Source of the DNA: Utricularia gibba
Lineage: Eukaryota; Streptophyta; Magnoliopsida; Lamiales; Lentibulariaceae
Assembly: GCA_002189035.1 (NCBI GenBank)
Contig: NEEC01000014.1
Coordinates: 1,180,501-1,244,500, forward strand
DNA length: 64,000 nucleotides
Direction: 5' to 3'
Below the pieces are notes generated by a model. The model searched no databases, was not told the origin of the DNA, and saw only the letters and a program-made list of their open reading frames with translations. Every line of letters starts with the position of its first letter. Positions within the stretch are counted from its first letter, which is position 1. The position numbers were made by a program, and so were the translations under genes. This document shows, in pieces, positions 23,001-36,367 of this stretch.

Positions 23001-26000
23001 AAGCAAAGACATGATCTGATCAAAAGAACAGAAGTGAGGGTAAACATGGGAAGGATAGAGCCAGTCTTTAGGAATTAGAGTTAAATACAAACAGTTATCC
23101 GAAAATATAAGATAAGTAGACCAAATGTACTCTTCCCAAAAAACAACACTTAAACCTGAGGCATAACTTCTTCCTCGTCAATAGACACGTAATCTGATAT
23201 GGCTCGAATGCTGTACAAAGCAGCTTCAGCGGGGCGCCAATCAGTAAGATAATTTTCCTGGCTGCGAAAAACCTTGGAAATTGTGCAAAAAATTTCAATA
23301 AATATTTTAGCAAGAAAGCAAAAGTTCTTAGAGAGTGAAAATTAATACATTAACACACCTCAACAAGCTTCATGAAAAGAATCTTCAATGTAGCATCACC
23401 ACCTAAAACTAAAGCTGCATCAATAAGAACATCTGCAACAGCTGCCAAAATAAGAAAGTTTCATCAGTACTCGCAGTCTTGGCATCTGATGCAGGAATTA
23501 GTTGCTACAAGATAATACAAAGGATTTGCACAACGGACGTCGAAGAGACTATTCAACAAAGGGGAAAATCAAACGCACATTGTTGTCATACAAAAAATAC
23601 TTTTGACGAACTGGGAAATTTGATGAACAAACAAACAACTGGTTTTCTTTCAGTGCAAACACCAATGAGAATACAAAACCAGAATCAAGCAATACAAATT
23701 TTTGAAACAAGAGAGAGCTATTTGCGGCCAGAGAAAGGATGAATTCATAATCTATAAAAACATATATGCTCATATCCAGAATGAAAATAATAAAGCCATT
23801 TTTCTTTTGATACTATGACCTAATTGGTTTCATTATTTTTTCTTATAACCAATGGGATAAGCATGAAACTGGAGCATCCTTTCTGAAATGAAGTGGCATA
23901 GTACCGTATCTCATCTGCTTGAAATCCTTCTGGTCCTCTCTTGAAAGATCTGAGTAGCCCTTTGGATATTCCACCTTGACGCTAACCTGAGAAGAAAACT
24001 CATTCACTAAATTAACTAATTTATACAGTCAAAACCCTGCTGCTATAAACTTCAAGAACAGATGAAGACCTACCAACATAACAAGTGTTTCATATGATGG
24101 TCTGAAGACATTTAATCTACGTGTTCGCTCAGCTTCTTCAGATGCATCAGCACCATGTGCTACATCAGAATCCCTGATTTCTCAGAAATGTCAAACTTTT
24201 TCATGAAGAAGTTTTAAAATCAAAAGAGTTCTACCTCTCAATCAACATGATCTGAAGACTATGCCAGAAATTAAATGTCATTGATGCGATATCAAATTCT
24301 GGATGCAAAGCAACTTCAAGCAATGCTTGCACAATCATGACTGACTCATCAGAACCTGATAGTAAAGTGCACAACATAAGACGCCACTGGCAACATGATA
24401 GGAAGAATTCCATAGAACAAACTAAATTGTTTGGCGAGTGACTTCAGCTTCAGAACCTTCATCAGGGTTTTGTCCCGATGAAATGCAGGAATTAATGCTC
24501 CATATACAAATATGGATAGAAGGAACCACAAAATAAGGAAATGCTTTTAGAAACAAGATTTTCAACAGAAATCATCTTCAATATCAACACTTGCAAAGTG
24601 GTGAGAAAAGCAACTTTTGCAATTTCCGAAAATTATCAGGAGTCTAAGCAGTAGAATAAGTACGAAGAAGCATTTTCAATGAAAAAGATACGTGAAGAGG
24701 ATAACAGCAAATCCTTGATCTAGCTAGTAAAAATCAAACATACATTTTTTTATAAAATATGAAGATAAAAGGAACTCACAGCATAAAATATTTCAGCACA
24801 TGAAGGAGGCATACCGGTTGCAATCAATTCCACATATGCATCAGCCATGTCTGCGAATAAGCGAGCAATTGCTTTTACATCCTCCTCATCCTGAATTAAA
24901 GATAATACACATTTTGCAAATAAATCACAGAATTTCTCATACTTGTCCTTAACATTATGCTAACATGTGATAAATGAAGAAATGCAAAAGCATTCAATTG
25001 AATGGTGAGAATCATATCCAATACTGAAAAGTCGAAACTAGGAGCACTGAATTACATTATTCTGAAAGGAAAAAAATTTAGCTGCCAACTGAAATATCAC
25101 CTTTGAAGTATCTCTTAGGTAAGGTTTCAAACTCATAATGCGAGGGACGATTACTTGAATCAGGGGCATCTGGGAAGAAATTCTATCTGTGCCTCTAACC
25201 GCAGAATAATGTATTAGTTCGGAAATAACTGCAGACAAGAAAAGAACAGGTCAATGTATGATAGAAAGGTAGCAGCTTCGAAAACACGTGAGTGAGGAAC
25301 TTTTCTATGTTGATGCAGAGACAAACCACAATGCAGAGGTCGTTCCATCACTACCCTAGTATGGGTCAAAACAGAAATAGAAAGATTCGAATGCAAATGC
25401 AAAAGAAAACAATCAGCTGAAATTCCTTCTGAATGCATATAAAGGAACATTATTTTGCATTCCCACGAACCATTAACAGCTGCCTCAGAGAGTATATCAA
25501 GGTTCAAGCTGGAGAAAGCTCTAAGCACTAATGGATGCGAAGCAAGCACTTCAGCAGACATCCTGAAACAAGCAGATAAAAAGGCAAAATGTGGTAACAA
25601 TCAGAAGAGATAGCTTAAGGAGATAAGAAGACAAAAAGGTTCATAAGATTAGTACCTATGTCTTAGGCGTAGCCAGGAGGCGAATGCTTCAAGAACCTGC
25701 CAAACTTTTAAATCTAAAAAGCGAGACCAAAATGGATTTTACTCAAAATGTGGCTAATCGCTATCTTTTTTGCAAACAATAAATTTTTTCAGGTTCATCA
25801 CGGGATTTGGCAAATAAGATGCAGAAAAGAATCCTTGTTTGGAAGGCTGAAGTTGCCTCAACACTTGAATAAAACATGTGAAACTCCACTATTGAAGAGA
25901 ATCTCAAGTTTCTCGCAGCTAGGTGAGGCACTCATGAGTTCAGCTGATATGGTGACTATGCATCCCTTCAGCCTATGAAACTTTGGCATATAGAAGAATT

Positions 26001-28347
26001 ATATACCTCTGATTTTATTGAATCACATGACCCATGAAGCATGGCACAGACAAGCTTTACATAGGTACATAAATTTCAGCAATTATTTTTAATGTATTCA
26101 TCATACCACTTTCAAACCCTCACCAAGGTCATATAGAAGCTTCCTTCGTAAAGTAACAGGAAATATATGCTGGAACATAAAAAAATTGCGTAATAACAGC
26201 ACAAACCTGCTCCACCACCCCATTAATGTTCAAGCAAGCAGTTAATATGTTAGTAGCAATCTCCATTCCTGAAGCAAGTTCATTTTCAAATGTGCGCCGC
26301 CTGTCAGGGCGGATAGCTATTTTGTAGTTGAAGACTTCCTGCATTTGGTGGAATGGAGTGGAAATGTTGTGAATCAGTACAAGTAATGATCATCCCATAA
26401 AGAATTCTAAGTTTTTTATCCACTACGTTTGGTCGGAAACAGTGTACTCGAAGGCTAATCTAAAATATGTAATAGCTCATGCACACATCTGGAGACATTA
26501 TATTGAATGGCTATCAATATGATTATAAGGCTCTTATCATAAAAATACGAGAATCTTGCTAACGGAAATTGATTTATCTTGAAACCAAGGATAAGCGTCA
26601 AACTTAAATACAACAAAAGATGCGAAAACAAACATGGAACGGTACTAGTCATGATATAGAAGGATTTCAAATTATAATTGGTGAAATATTCCAAAATGTA
26701 CACAATATGTACCCATCTACAAAATCATGGAAGCTCATAATGCACAGGCCAGAAGTTCCCTAGGACAACTTTCCACATTGAAGCTAAAATGGTAGTCAAA
26801 AGGGAACCGCATGATAAATTTCAACATACCTCAGGCAAGACTTGCAGGAGTTCCAAAAAGCTCGATATAAATTCAGGATGCGAATTCATCTCATCTCTTA
26901 TCCATCCCACAATCCCTTCATCTCCCCAGTTTTCTTCGTGTACATGGGCCGCTAGTGCAGCCACAGCAAGGCTAATCTATAGATGCAGCTTTCAGCATTC
27001 TAGTATATGCATTTATCAATAATGCATTAACAATGACCGCTTACCTGAGTTCTGACTTTCGGAGGTCCCTTGTAAAATGACTTTAGTAAAGCCTGAATAA
27101 TGAACAAATTCATAATTTCAAGCAGGACACATTTGGGCAATCTTTCATTTCTCCTTTGTTTACTATTTCCAGATTTTCTTAAGCAGTTCAGTTACAAGTA
27201 AAAATCAGGAATGTCCAATCCTTGAATGTTGCAGTTCTTTAAAAGTTTATCACTATTCTTAAATTTAGATAAAAATAAACTCCATTTCGACATCCAATCA
27301 GAGAATGATGATCAAGATTTCACAAGGGTACCAGTCCTTACAATCAAAGAAACTCGCAAAGGCCCGAATGCTTCTGAAGGTAGTTCCTCAAAATCACGCT
27401 GCACCTAATAACAGAAAATAAAGTTCAATAACTCAATGGAATGGATACAAAGACAGAAGCAGGAGTGAGATCATCGGCAAGGGCCATAGTAAGCACATTT
27501 CAATATACCTTGCTCCGGAGAGTCTGAGAACAGAATATCAATGTTTCAATATTGCTGGAAGCATCGCGAAGCAAATTATCTGCCACCTAACAAGAAAGAA
27601 GTACAGCAATTATAAACCACGAAAATATGTCTTCTGCCTGGAGTTTCTACACAGACGTAAAATAAAGCAATCATGAGGAGCCTGAGAAGTTACATGAATA
27701 GACTAACAATAACGTCTTCTAGACAAAAATTCTTAACGTTCAAACCCATAGCTTGAATTCATGTTACTAAATGAACAAAAAATTTCATCCAAAAGCACAT
27801 GCTTGATTTAAATCATAACGACTGGACATCATCGAGATGTATGTAAAACTTTATAAGCCAAAGAAAGACACGAACAAATCCGTCCAGGATGTATCAGGCA
27901 TTATGCTGTTTGATGAGTAAAACTTAGATCCTCTCAGCGGTGGCACCCACCCATAACACCAACAAATATCTCGAAAGCAAACCCGCCCCATAATTCAAGT
28001 TTTCGCCTTTGTTACGAATCCTTGCACAGTGAAGAAGAATTCCAATCCACCAACTCAAAAACACCGGTACAACTAAACTACGAATCAGACACACAGGGAA
28101 CTCCCCCAAAGGCCATATCAACAGAAATCAGAACACTTTGAACCCAAATTCACCACCACCGAAAACTCAAGCCCGCAAGCAAGAATCAGGATCCCAAAAA
28201 CCAAGACACTGCAAGCATAATCACCTGCCAAGCATCAATCGTCCGCTGGAAGTCCTGAAGCCAGCGATCGGCCTGCATCCTCACGGCATCGTCTGGGTGA
28301 TGGTATAGCGCGTTTAGGGCTTCCTTAACCGTGTTCTGTAGCTCCAT
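20061..28347 (-). CDS. MOS14: MOS14 / Transportin-SR (TNPO3-type importin beta), 27 exons, with a one-base frame break
   Basis: Nuclear import receptor that carries SR splicing factors; in Arabidopsis it is needed for correct splicing of resistance genes. All 27 exons can be placed, from 28347-28225 (MELQNTVKEALNALYHHPDD) to 20336-20061 (ending HEMNLVST). Others: 27586-27509, 27404-27342, 27092-27045, 26976-26830, 26338-26207, about 25693-25653, 25562-25471, 25228-25101, 24890-24815, 24355-24235, 24173-24074, 23986-23905, 23441-23359, 23272-23156, 23015-22964, 22855-22703, 22419-22297, 22228-22147, 22076-21988, 21916-21842, 21771-21717, 21503-21384, 21297-21205, 21122-20977, 20593-20416. Phases agree throughout except in the 22419-22297 exon, where one missing base at 22352-22354 (plus-strand ccc) shifts the frame; restoring it gives RAVTGDGPLKVSPEESL and 957 residues, against 958 remembered for Arabidopsis. 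Confidence 0.93.
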
Positions 28348-29141
28348 GTTCGAGCCGCAGTTACTTCGAAGCACCCGCAGATAAATCTAAAATTGTACTT
28401 CACACAAATCTACTAGAAGAGAAAGCTCAGAGCAAAAAGGTGTAGCATAAAGCGATTTCCACATCAAACTATCAATGTGTCAAAAAACTACTGGGGATTT
28501 CTTTCTCCAAAAAAACTACTGGGAACTTTTTTTTTTAATTCCAGTGATAATGATCTTGGACTCCACTCTACACACCAAAACTTGGCCCATTCTCCATTAG
28601 CATACTCAGACGGTGGCTAAAATGAGAAGGGAAAGGAAAACGAGAACAGACACCGAAAAGAAAATGGACAGAAGAAGGCGCCACGCACGATATCGGGAAC
28701 AAAAACGCAGACGGAAACCTTCTAGAAGCTCCCCTGGTTCCTTTTTCGGATATACAATGAATAAATTCTTCACCATAAAATGATCCAAAAGCTTGGAAGA
28801 CTTTCATACCAAGAAAAGTAAATAAATAATATTCTAATAAACAAAAAAAAAAGAATGATATAAATATTTCCATTTTTATTTTATATTTAAATTTGAAAAT
28901 AAATCCTACAAAATCCAATTTAAATTATTACAAAATCTGTCTGAAATGAATTAATTACAATAATTATTCATTATATAATAAAATATAATTATATAAGGTA
29001 TTAATTCAATTTATTATAACTAATTTTTTATATATAAGGTGATCAATTTTATCATACAACTAAGTTGGTCAATTTCTAATTGTGAGAAATAGTCGGGTTC
29101 GGAACGTGGGTCGGACCGGGAATCCGGGTTTGGTATGACTT
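28348..29141. other. Intergenic: MOS14 promoter and NPF 3' side
   Basis: About 0.8 kb, AT-rich from 28800 on. The frame at 28568-28918 is low-complexity and hydrophobic and not supportable. Confidence 0.55.
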
Positions 29142-31452
29142 CTATTTAGTAAGTGGAGCCTTGTGGACAAATCTACCAGCGCATATAACAAAAAAGAGCA
29201 ACAAGTTCAGGGTCTCCATGGCGGCGATGAGGTAGAAGAAGTATTCCAGTCTTCCGTGGTTGAGATCGTCCGGCAGCCACTTCGTCGTCGAATTCACCGC
29301 CGTTACGAGGACACTGTTCAAGTAGCTGGCTAATCCATAGCCGCAGCAGAAGAGAGACATGGCCACGCTCTTCATATTCTCCGGGAACTGCTTGTACAGA
29401 AACTCCAATACTCCGATCACATAAAACGCCTCCGACAATCCGGCGAGAGCCAGTTGCGGTATCAGCCAGTTAGCCGACATGGCGGAGATGCCTCCCTTAT
29501 GGGGGACGACCCCGAGTAACGGCCGTGTCAGCGCAATTTCTCGGCGACGATTCTCCACCACTGCCGATACCACCATCGTCAAAACGGCCAACACCAGTCC
29601 GGTTCCCATTCGTTGATTCAGTGTGAGGCCCTGTTCTTTTCCGGTGATTCGCCGGAGTAGGGGGACGAGGAGAAGATCGTAGATCGGGAGCCATAAGGTG
29701 ATGGTGAGCCAGGCAAAGGCAGTGAATGCGCCTGGAGGGATTTTGAAGCCGCTGGATCCGAAACGCCGATCGCATTGAACAGATTGTAGCACTGTATACG
29801 TTTGCATTTGAGTTAAGACGATGAAGTATATAACCTCCGGGATCCACATCGGGAGTGCTCTGATCACGCACTTCAGCTGCTCAACTTGTTGCACGCTTCG
29901 GAGTCTCCACGGCTCTGCCGCCGATCCATCGGCGGCAAATCGGTCGTCGGGCACCACGATCGCAGCTTTGTTCAAGCACCTCCCCATCATTAGTTCCACA
30001 GAGGAAATCAGCTGAGTGCCCACAACTTATCTTTGCAGTATAAACCAAATAAGTACTCACCTGAGCTTCTGTGTAAAAGCAAGCTGAACGTTGATCGAGT
30101 CCTTGGGAATGTGGTTGAACAAGGAGCTACATGGCTGCGGAGGAAGCTCCAGCTTCCACTTCTTCACCGCAGCAACCAGCGTTTGGACCATGCTCGTGAA
30201 GGGACTCCCCTCCGGCAGAACCTTGACGTAAATCCTGGTCCCGGCGAAGAAAAACAGACAGCCCAACAGCATCAACGCGGTCGGAATCCCGAACCCAAGA
30301 GTCCAACTCACGTTGCTTTGAACATAAACGACCACCGTAACAGACACCAGCATGCCGAAGGTGTAGGTCAAGTAATACCAAGTGAAGAAGCTATTGATCC
30401 CCCTTTTCCCTTCACTTGTTTTCGGATTGAACTGATCGACTCCGAAGGCCAGGTTGCATGGCCGGATTCCGCTTGCGCCGATCACGAGGAGACCCAATCC
30501 GGAGTACAGCAGCGCGAGCTGCCCCGACGAGACCCCGGCGCATATTTCCCCCCGGCAAGGAGGAGGACGCAAGCTTGCGAATGCTGATGTCATGGTTAGA
30601 GTCAACATGCCCTATACATAAATAAAAAAAAAAAAAAAAAACAGCTTCGATTTACAATAATGTTGAATAATACCTAAATAATCAAATTCTTTTATAATAT
30701 ATTCCCCTTCAAAAAACCATTTCTAACTAACTTTAAATCAGAATTATGTAAATTCTTAAAAAAAAAAAATTTCTAAATTTTTTATTTCTTTAAAACAGAC
30801 TTAGCTCGTATTTGTCACATATGTCAAATATAAATGATAAATAATCAATTTCATAAATGTTTTTAAATACTCTTCAGCATAATCACTCGACAAAGTATAA
30901 TTTATAATCTATCAATAAATACGAATACGAAAAATCAATGTTTTTCATACACTAAATTGGCATGAATACATAATTAATCCATTATATACTTTAGAAAATT
31001 GTATATAATAAACTTTTTTTCTCAAATTTTATAAGTATAATTAAACATATCTAGTTTTTGGTGATTGATGGCTTACCAGAAAGGAGGCGATGCAAGTGAC
31101 CCCAATGACCTTGTAGCGACCAAGGTACGTGTCCGCAAGAAAGGCACCGATCAAGGTCCCAAAATTGCACGTTCCAGTGAAAACATTGACGATCTTGATG
31201 GCCCCGATGGATGTCATATTGAACATGGTGATTAGATATATGATGAGATTAACCGTGATTCCGAGCGATCCGAGCCTCTCGAAGGTCTCGTTTCCTAGTG
31301 AAAGATAGATCGAAAACAAAACATAAGAACAAAAACCGAATAATTCGTTTCGGTTTTGAATCAAAACCTATGAGAAAAGGCATCGCTTTGAATCCTCTGT
31401 AGTGTGGCTGCTTCTCCATTCTTGCTGCTCCAAGAGGTGGAGATTGCATCAT
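29142..31452 (-). CDS. NRT1/PTR family transporter, NPF2 subfamily
   Basis: Proton-coupled 12-helix plasma-membrane carrier; NPF2 members move nitrate, glucosinolates or other metabolites, and the substrate cannot be read from sequence. Exons 31452-31368, 31294-31077, 30611-30061 and 29979-29142 join in frame to 563 residues. Motifs: NETFERLGSLGITVNL contains the ExxER proton-coupling motif; FLADTYLGRYKVI, GASGIRPCNLAFGVDQF, FFTWYYLTYTFGMLVS and the CLNKAAIV loop are family hallmarks, and KQFPENMKSVAMSLF marks the late helices. The N-terminus (MMQSPPLGAARMEKQPHYRGFKAMPFLI) is short and the C-tail after the last helix is only a few residues. By memory it resembles NPF2.11 and NPF2.13; the subgroup is uncertain. 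Confidence 0.9.
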
Positions 31453-32714
31453 GATTTCAAAGCCTTTAAAAAGAGACACACTACTAGCGCACCCTCCTCT
31501 TGACCTAACTAACCTCTTTGTTAATTTTCCCACTTTCACATTTGTGTGTATTTACTCTGATTAACTCTAACCAATCTTTTACATACATTAAGTTAAAAAT
31601 TTAATACTGTGGGTGACCACTTTTCTCCCATAGTAAAAATTCAGGTTAGATTTCTAAATCAACGGCTGCAAAATGGGGTAGAAGTGAAGTTAAAATAATT
31701 TCTTGTCCCACAAATAGTATATTTTGAATAAATTCTGATTTTATAAATAATTTGATATTAAATACGAATGATATCTATCTAAAAATATAAATATATATTT
31801 TTTATTTTTAAGAAATTATAGAGATTCAAATTTTATTTTAATAGAATCATTTTTTAAAAAAAGTGTTTTCGAAAAACATAATCTTTCTTTTAAAAACCAT
31901 AATTGAATTGTGAACTATTTATCAATGTGGTTAAATTAAATTTAAATTGTTTTAAAATAGAAAAAATGAGTCAATATTCAAATATGATTTAATTACAATT
32001 ACAATGAACATAACTAAATAATGAGAAGAAGAAGCACAAGTCAATTTGATTTTAAAGCTAAGGGTAGCAATTTGAATGCACTCTCTTAAGCCAATGGTTC
32101 ATCATGGAGGTAGCATGACCACATGTCTCAACTTGAGCATTTTTTTGATAACCTTCCCACTCCTAACTTCTAATAACATTAACATTTCATAACCTAAGTG
32201 TCTATTAAGAAAAATTACGTATTTTTTTCGTCGTAGACCATATTTTTTGTGAGTTTATTGTAAGAAGAATCTGATGATCATAATGAGATTGTATTTTTCA
32301 CCATTTTTTGAATATTTCTGAATTTTTAACAAATTGGTCATGTACATAAGTCAAAAGTACATTAAAGCTGTCTTTTAAATTTGGATGGTATTTTTATAAT
32401 ATAATATATAAATTATAGTTATTTTCATCAATTAAATTTGAGCTTGATTTAACATAAAAATTAAAATTGAATATCTATTTATAAATATAGTTTTTTTAAA
32501 ATTTAAAAACATTTATTATTATTTAAAAAAAGTTAATCAAATAATATATTTATGACCGTTAAATTGCATTTTCTTCAATTATTTTTGTAAAAAAATTAAT
32601 AAAAAATGATAAAGAGGTAAATCTCATTCGGAAAATATATTTCAATGATATTTTTTTTTTCAATGGTAATATAATAATATTATTTTATGGAGTGGTTAAA
32701 ATAAAATGCCCTTT
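31453..32714. other. Intergenic between divergent NPF and UBC2 genes, AT-rich
   Basis: About 1.3 kb, dominated by A/T runs. It must contain both promoters. No gene or clear element is seen. Confidence 0.55.
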
Positions 32715-32767
32715 TCAGGTTCAGATGCTCCCTTCAATCAGGGCGACTTCTTGAGCGAGGCGAAAAG

Positions 32768-33141
32768 GTAAGATCTCCGAGCCATCTCGTCTCTTGTTTC
32801 TTTATCCGGTTTTGTAGCTTATTCGATTGGTTGATTGCGGTATATCTTTGGACTTGGTTTAAGATTCTGATACGGACGGGTTAAACACCTTCAATTTCGT
32901 TTTTTTTCTTTCCAGTTATTGCTGTATGGGATGGGTCTTTTTTGATGAGTACGTAATTGGATTAATATGCGTACTTTCTAGTGTAAAATGGTGTTGTGTG
33001 CAATTTTATGGGTCTTAGTTATGAGCTCATGGGCTGCCCATTTTTCCAGCTTTTTAGTAATTCATTTGGTTGAATTATTTGATGCTGATCGTAGCATTTT
33101 GAAAATCAATCTTGGGGAAAGAAAGTGTGTTTTTTTTTCAG
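32768..33141 (+). other. Probable 5' UTR intron of UBC2
   Basis: A donor AAAAG|GTAAGA at 32767/32768 and an acceptor with a long T tract ending TTTCAG at 33141 flank a GC-poor stretch just before the start codon. A leader intron is common for plant E2 genes. A seven-codon uORF (ATG at about 33147) would sit in the spliced leader. Confidence 0.55.
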
Positions 33142-33201
33142 TTTCTGATGTTTGACAGTCGTTATTTGTGATAATTATGGTAGTAATATCTGGGACTGAA
33201 G

Positions 33202-34477
33202 ATGTCGACTCCGGCAAGGAAGCGACTGATGAGGGACTTCAAGAGATTGCAGCAGGATCCTCCTGCTGGTATTAGTGGAGCTCCTCAGGACAACAATATC
33301 ATGCTGTGGAATGCCGTTATATTTGGGTAGGTGCTATTATTTGAAAAGTGTACATTTCGGGCATTAATTTGTTACAAACTATGCATTTCACATTCTAGTT
33401 GGATGACCTGTTTTATGACTTCTTTCTTGTATGGATTGCAGTCCTGATGATACACCATGGGATGGAGGTGAGTGACTTTTGTTCTTGAAGCTGTGTCTTA
33501 TGTGTCATCAACTTTTTTTCTTAATGTTTATTCATTTCTGATTGTATGGGCTCCATACATGGTACCGTGTGAGCTTTATGATATACACAGGTCATCTTCG
33601 GGACTTTTTTTGGAGCTATTTTTGGGCTTGAAACTGAATTTGGTTAACTTTTGGCATCACTTGACTGAAATGTTTTTTCGGGTTCACATTGCTGGGGTCA
33701 ATAATTTTGTGAACCAAATGTCACATTCATAGTCGTTTCTCATGCTAAATTTGTTGCGCTCAAACGTTTTTCCACTTAATGTGGTATTTTTTGCGTGATA
33801 ACAGGAACGTTCAAGTTGACTCTTCAGTTTACAGAAGACTACCCCAACAAGCCACCAACAGTTAGATTTGTTTCTCGAATGTTTCATCCCAATAGTGAGA
33901 CTCTGCTAAGACAGCATTTTTCTACATGCTAGTTTTAAGCCAGAGCTAGCTTCTAACCCACTTTCTTTCATAGTTTATGCGGATGGCAGCATCTGCTTGG
34001 ACATTCTTCAAAATCAATGGAGCCCAATATATGATGTTGCAGCCATACTCACATCCATCCAGGTACTACAATAGTGTTGCCCGGATACCTCTCTTATGTA
34101 TAACTATTATCAACCTTGTTTAGTTTGGGAGTTCTTGATGAGGTAAAGGAATAGTGTTATTACTGAATGGTCTGTAGATGTTCACTCATCGCTACTGAAG
34201 TACTTTTCATGCATGATCAACCCCTAAAACGTGTAGGCTGATGTTTACAACTTATCTCCCTGTTACCTTACCTGATCTCTGAATAGATATGTTTCTACCC
34301 TGGATTGTCTATCTAAAACTCTAACGCGACCCTGTCGCATTGTTGCAGTCGTTGCTTTGTGACCCAAATCCCAACTCCCCAGCAAACTCTGAAGCTGCCC
34401 GGATCTTCAGTGAGAATAAGCGAGAATACAACAGACGCGTCCGGGAGATCGTGGAGCAAAGCTGGACTGCTGATTAA
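33202..34477 (+). CDS. UBC2: Ubiquitin-conjugating enzyme E2, UBC1/2/3 (RAD6) group
   Basis: E2 that accepts ubiquitin from E1 and, with HUB1/2, monoubiquitinates histone H2B; RAD6 homologues also act in DNA damage tolerance. Exons 33202-33326, 33442-33467, 33805-33894, 33974-34062 and 34349-34477 give exactly 152 residues, the length of plant RAD6 homologues. It starts [25 protein letters not shown] and the catalytic Cys in [17 protein letters not shown] are present, and it ends [11 protein letters not shown]. No acidic tail is present, as usual for plant RAD6. Exon 2 is only 26 bases. It could be the UBC1, UBC2 or UBC3 paralogue; they are nearly identical. Confidence 0.95.
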
Positions 34478-35077
34478 ATCACTTCTCTCCCGTCGGGATG
34501 ATGGCCCTCAATCCAGCTCCGCCATCAATCACACCCCATGTTCCATTCAAGTCTTCAGCGCCTTGTGTGAACAAACTTATCTCTGCGATCCGCTATGTAA
34601 ATCACTCTCTCCCTCTCTCGTCTGTTGTGTGTTTTGAGTTCTAGTTATCAACTCTGGGAGACGTGATTGGGGTTGGTGCTTGGTGTACCCTTCATTTGCT
34701 GTTATGGATTTCATGAATGTTATCTACGTGCTTTAGCTGTATGCTGCCTGCAGCACTGGTTTTCACAACACACTAGCAGCGTGTTCTTGGGACGGGATTG
34801 GGCCATAACACGCTAGGCCCAAATTTATTTTGGGTTGGGCCTGATCACATTTTCCGATGTACTCTGCCAGTTACTGTATTGTGTTAAGTCGTCAAAGGAC
34901 TGAACCACGACATCGGCTCCTCCACACCATCGGCTCGCGTTTTCAACCGTCGTTTCTCTGTTTGTCGATTGGATTGGAACGAAGGTTATACTTCCCCGGC
35001 GCCAGATCTTTTTTTTCAGAAAACCTGAGAAGTAGATCTGATTTGGAGATTCTGGAACGGAGAGACGGGGGGGAAAA
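34478..35077. other. Intergenic: UBC2 3' side and SDH5 promoter
   Basis: About 0.6 kb. The second half carries the site II cluster listed separately; the frame at 34857-35081 lies in the probable SDH5 leader. Confidence 0.55.
34799..34841 (+). promoter_or_regulatory. Three site II (TGGGCC) elements upstream of SDH5
   Basis: TGGGCC at 34799-34804, GGCCCA at 34816-34821 and TGGGCC at 34836-34841, about 240 bases before the SDH5 start codon. In plants this motif is enriched in promoters of nuclear genes for respiratory proteins and is bound by TCP factors. Confidence 0.6.
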
Positions 35078-36042
35078 ATGATGATGATTCGATCGCTTTG
35101 CCGTTCAATCGTTCGTAGATCTCATGGTTTTTCATCAGCCACGCAAGCCGCTGGAGCTGCGATCAACAACCGTTTCCGACCCATTCATTTCTCATCCCCT
35201 TCTTTTCCCCTGTCTGGGAATCACGGTATTAACTCCTACTTGAGTTATACGTCTTGGTTGAATTGATTTCGTATGTATTTCTTTTTTTTTTTTTTCATGT
35301 AGAGAATGGGCATCCTTTTGCAATGTCTATGGGGACTATTCGTTCATTCAGCGATGATGTTACCCATATCCCTGCGATCAGTGACCTTGACATTGAACGC
35401 GCGTTCAAGGACTTGATGGCAACTAACTGGGATGAACTCCCCCCTTCAGTTGTTGAAGATGTGAGTAAGGCGTTGACGAAGAATACTGAGGATAAGGCTG
35501 CTCAGGAAGTCTTGAAGAATGTTTTCCGAGCAGCAGAGGCAGTAGAGGAATTTACTGGGATAATCTTGTCACTCAAGATGAAGATGGATGATGAAATTGG
35601 AGCTGCTGGTGAGGTAGACAAGCTGCTTATGAAGCATGGTTATAGTCAACTTTGATACATTTTCCAATCATCTGTTGATTGTCACTTTCCCATAGGATTC
35701 AAAACCACTCCCTGAAGTATATGTGAAGGCCATGAAGACTATTCTCGACAGGCACATTGCATATCTGGCCTCCTTTGCGCCTGAAGAGACCTATTTGAAG
35801 AAAAAAGTTGAAATGGAGTTGGGATCAAAGATGATATTCTTGAAAATGAGATGCGGTGGTCTCGTTGCCGACTGGGGAAAGGTATGCATATTCATCGATT
35901 GTATGCTTCTGACCTAACGAACCATTCACCATATAACTGGTTTGTTCATCACAATCTCACTATCCTCTGTTGGCAACAAATGCAGGTGTCAGTCCTTGGA
36001 ACATCTGGACTAGCTGGGTCTTATGTGGAGCAAAGATCATAA
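35078..36042 (+). CDS. SDH5: Succinate dehydrogenase subunit 5 (plant-specific complex II subunit)
   Basis: Plant-specific accessory subunit of mitochondrial complex II. Exons 35078-35225, 35303-35613, 35696-35881 and 35986-36042 join in frame to 233 residues. The N-terminus MMMIRSLCRSIVRRSHGFSS is an Arg/Ser-rich mitochondrial presequence. The mature part has AISDLDIERAFKDLMATNWDELP, FRAAEAVEEFTG, HIAYLASFAPEETYLKKKVEMELG, MIFLKMRCGGL and the end VLGTSGLAGSYVEQRS, which I recognise from Arabidopsis SDH5 (At1g47420, from memory). Three start Mets in a row follow a G-rich leader; the first is taken. Its 3' end faces that of HVA22a about 325 bases away. Confidence 0.88.
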
Positions 36043-36367
36043 TACTTAAGGTAGTCGAACCGCAGTTTCTGCCTGCTTTTGAAATAATAGGAGCAGAACA
36101 AAGTTTCTTATGCTGAGTTAACGGTATGCACCGCCCTGAATAATGTTACATCTTTTAATGAAATGAATCTATGGCTAATGCTCCCAAGCCAGTTTCGCAG
36201 AGTTGGGATATTTTTTTCATTGTTGGTGCAAATCCTCTTATTCAGACAAACAAGATACAAGATTGTCGTTCATTCACGATAGAGTACACATATGATTGTA
36301 GGAAACTACAAACATGCATAGATGTCTCTTGAACCTTCCTAACAAGGAATCCGAACGATGGTCATGG
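36043..36367. other. Convergent spacer between SDH5 and HVA22a
   Basis: 325 bases holding both 3' UTRs. Nothing else is seen. Confidence 0.6.
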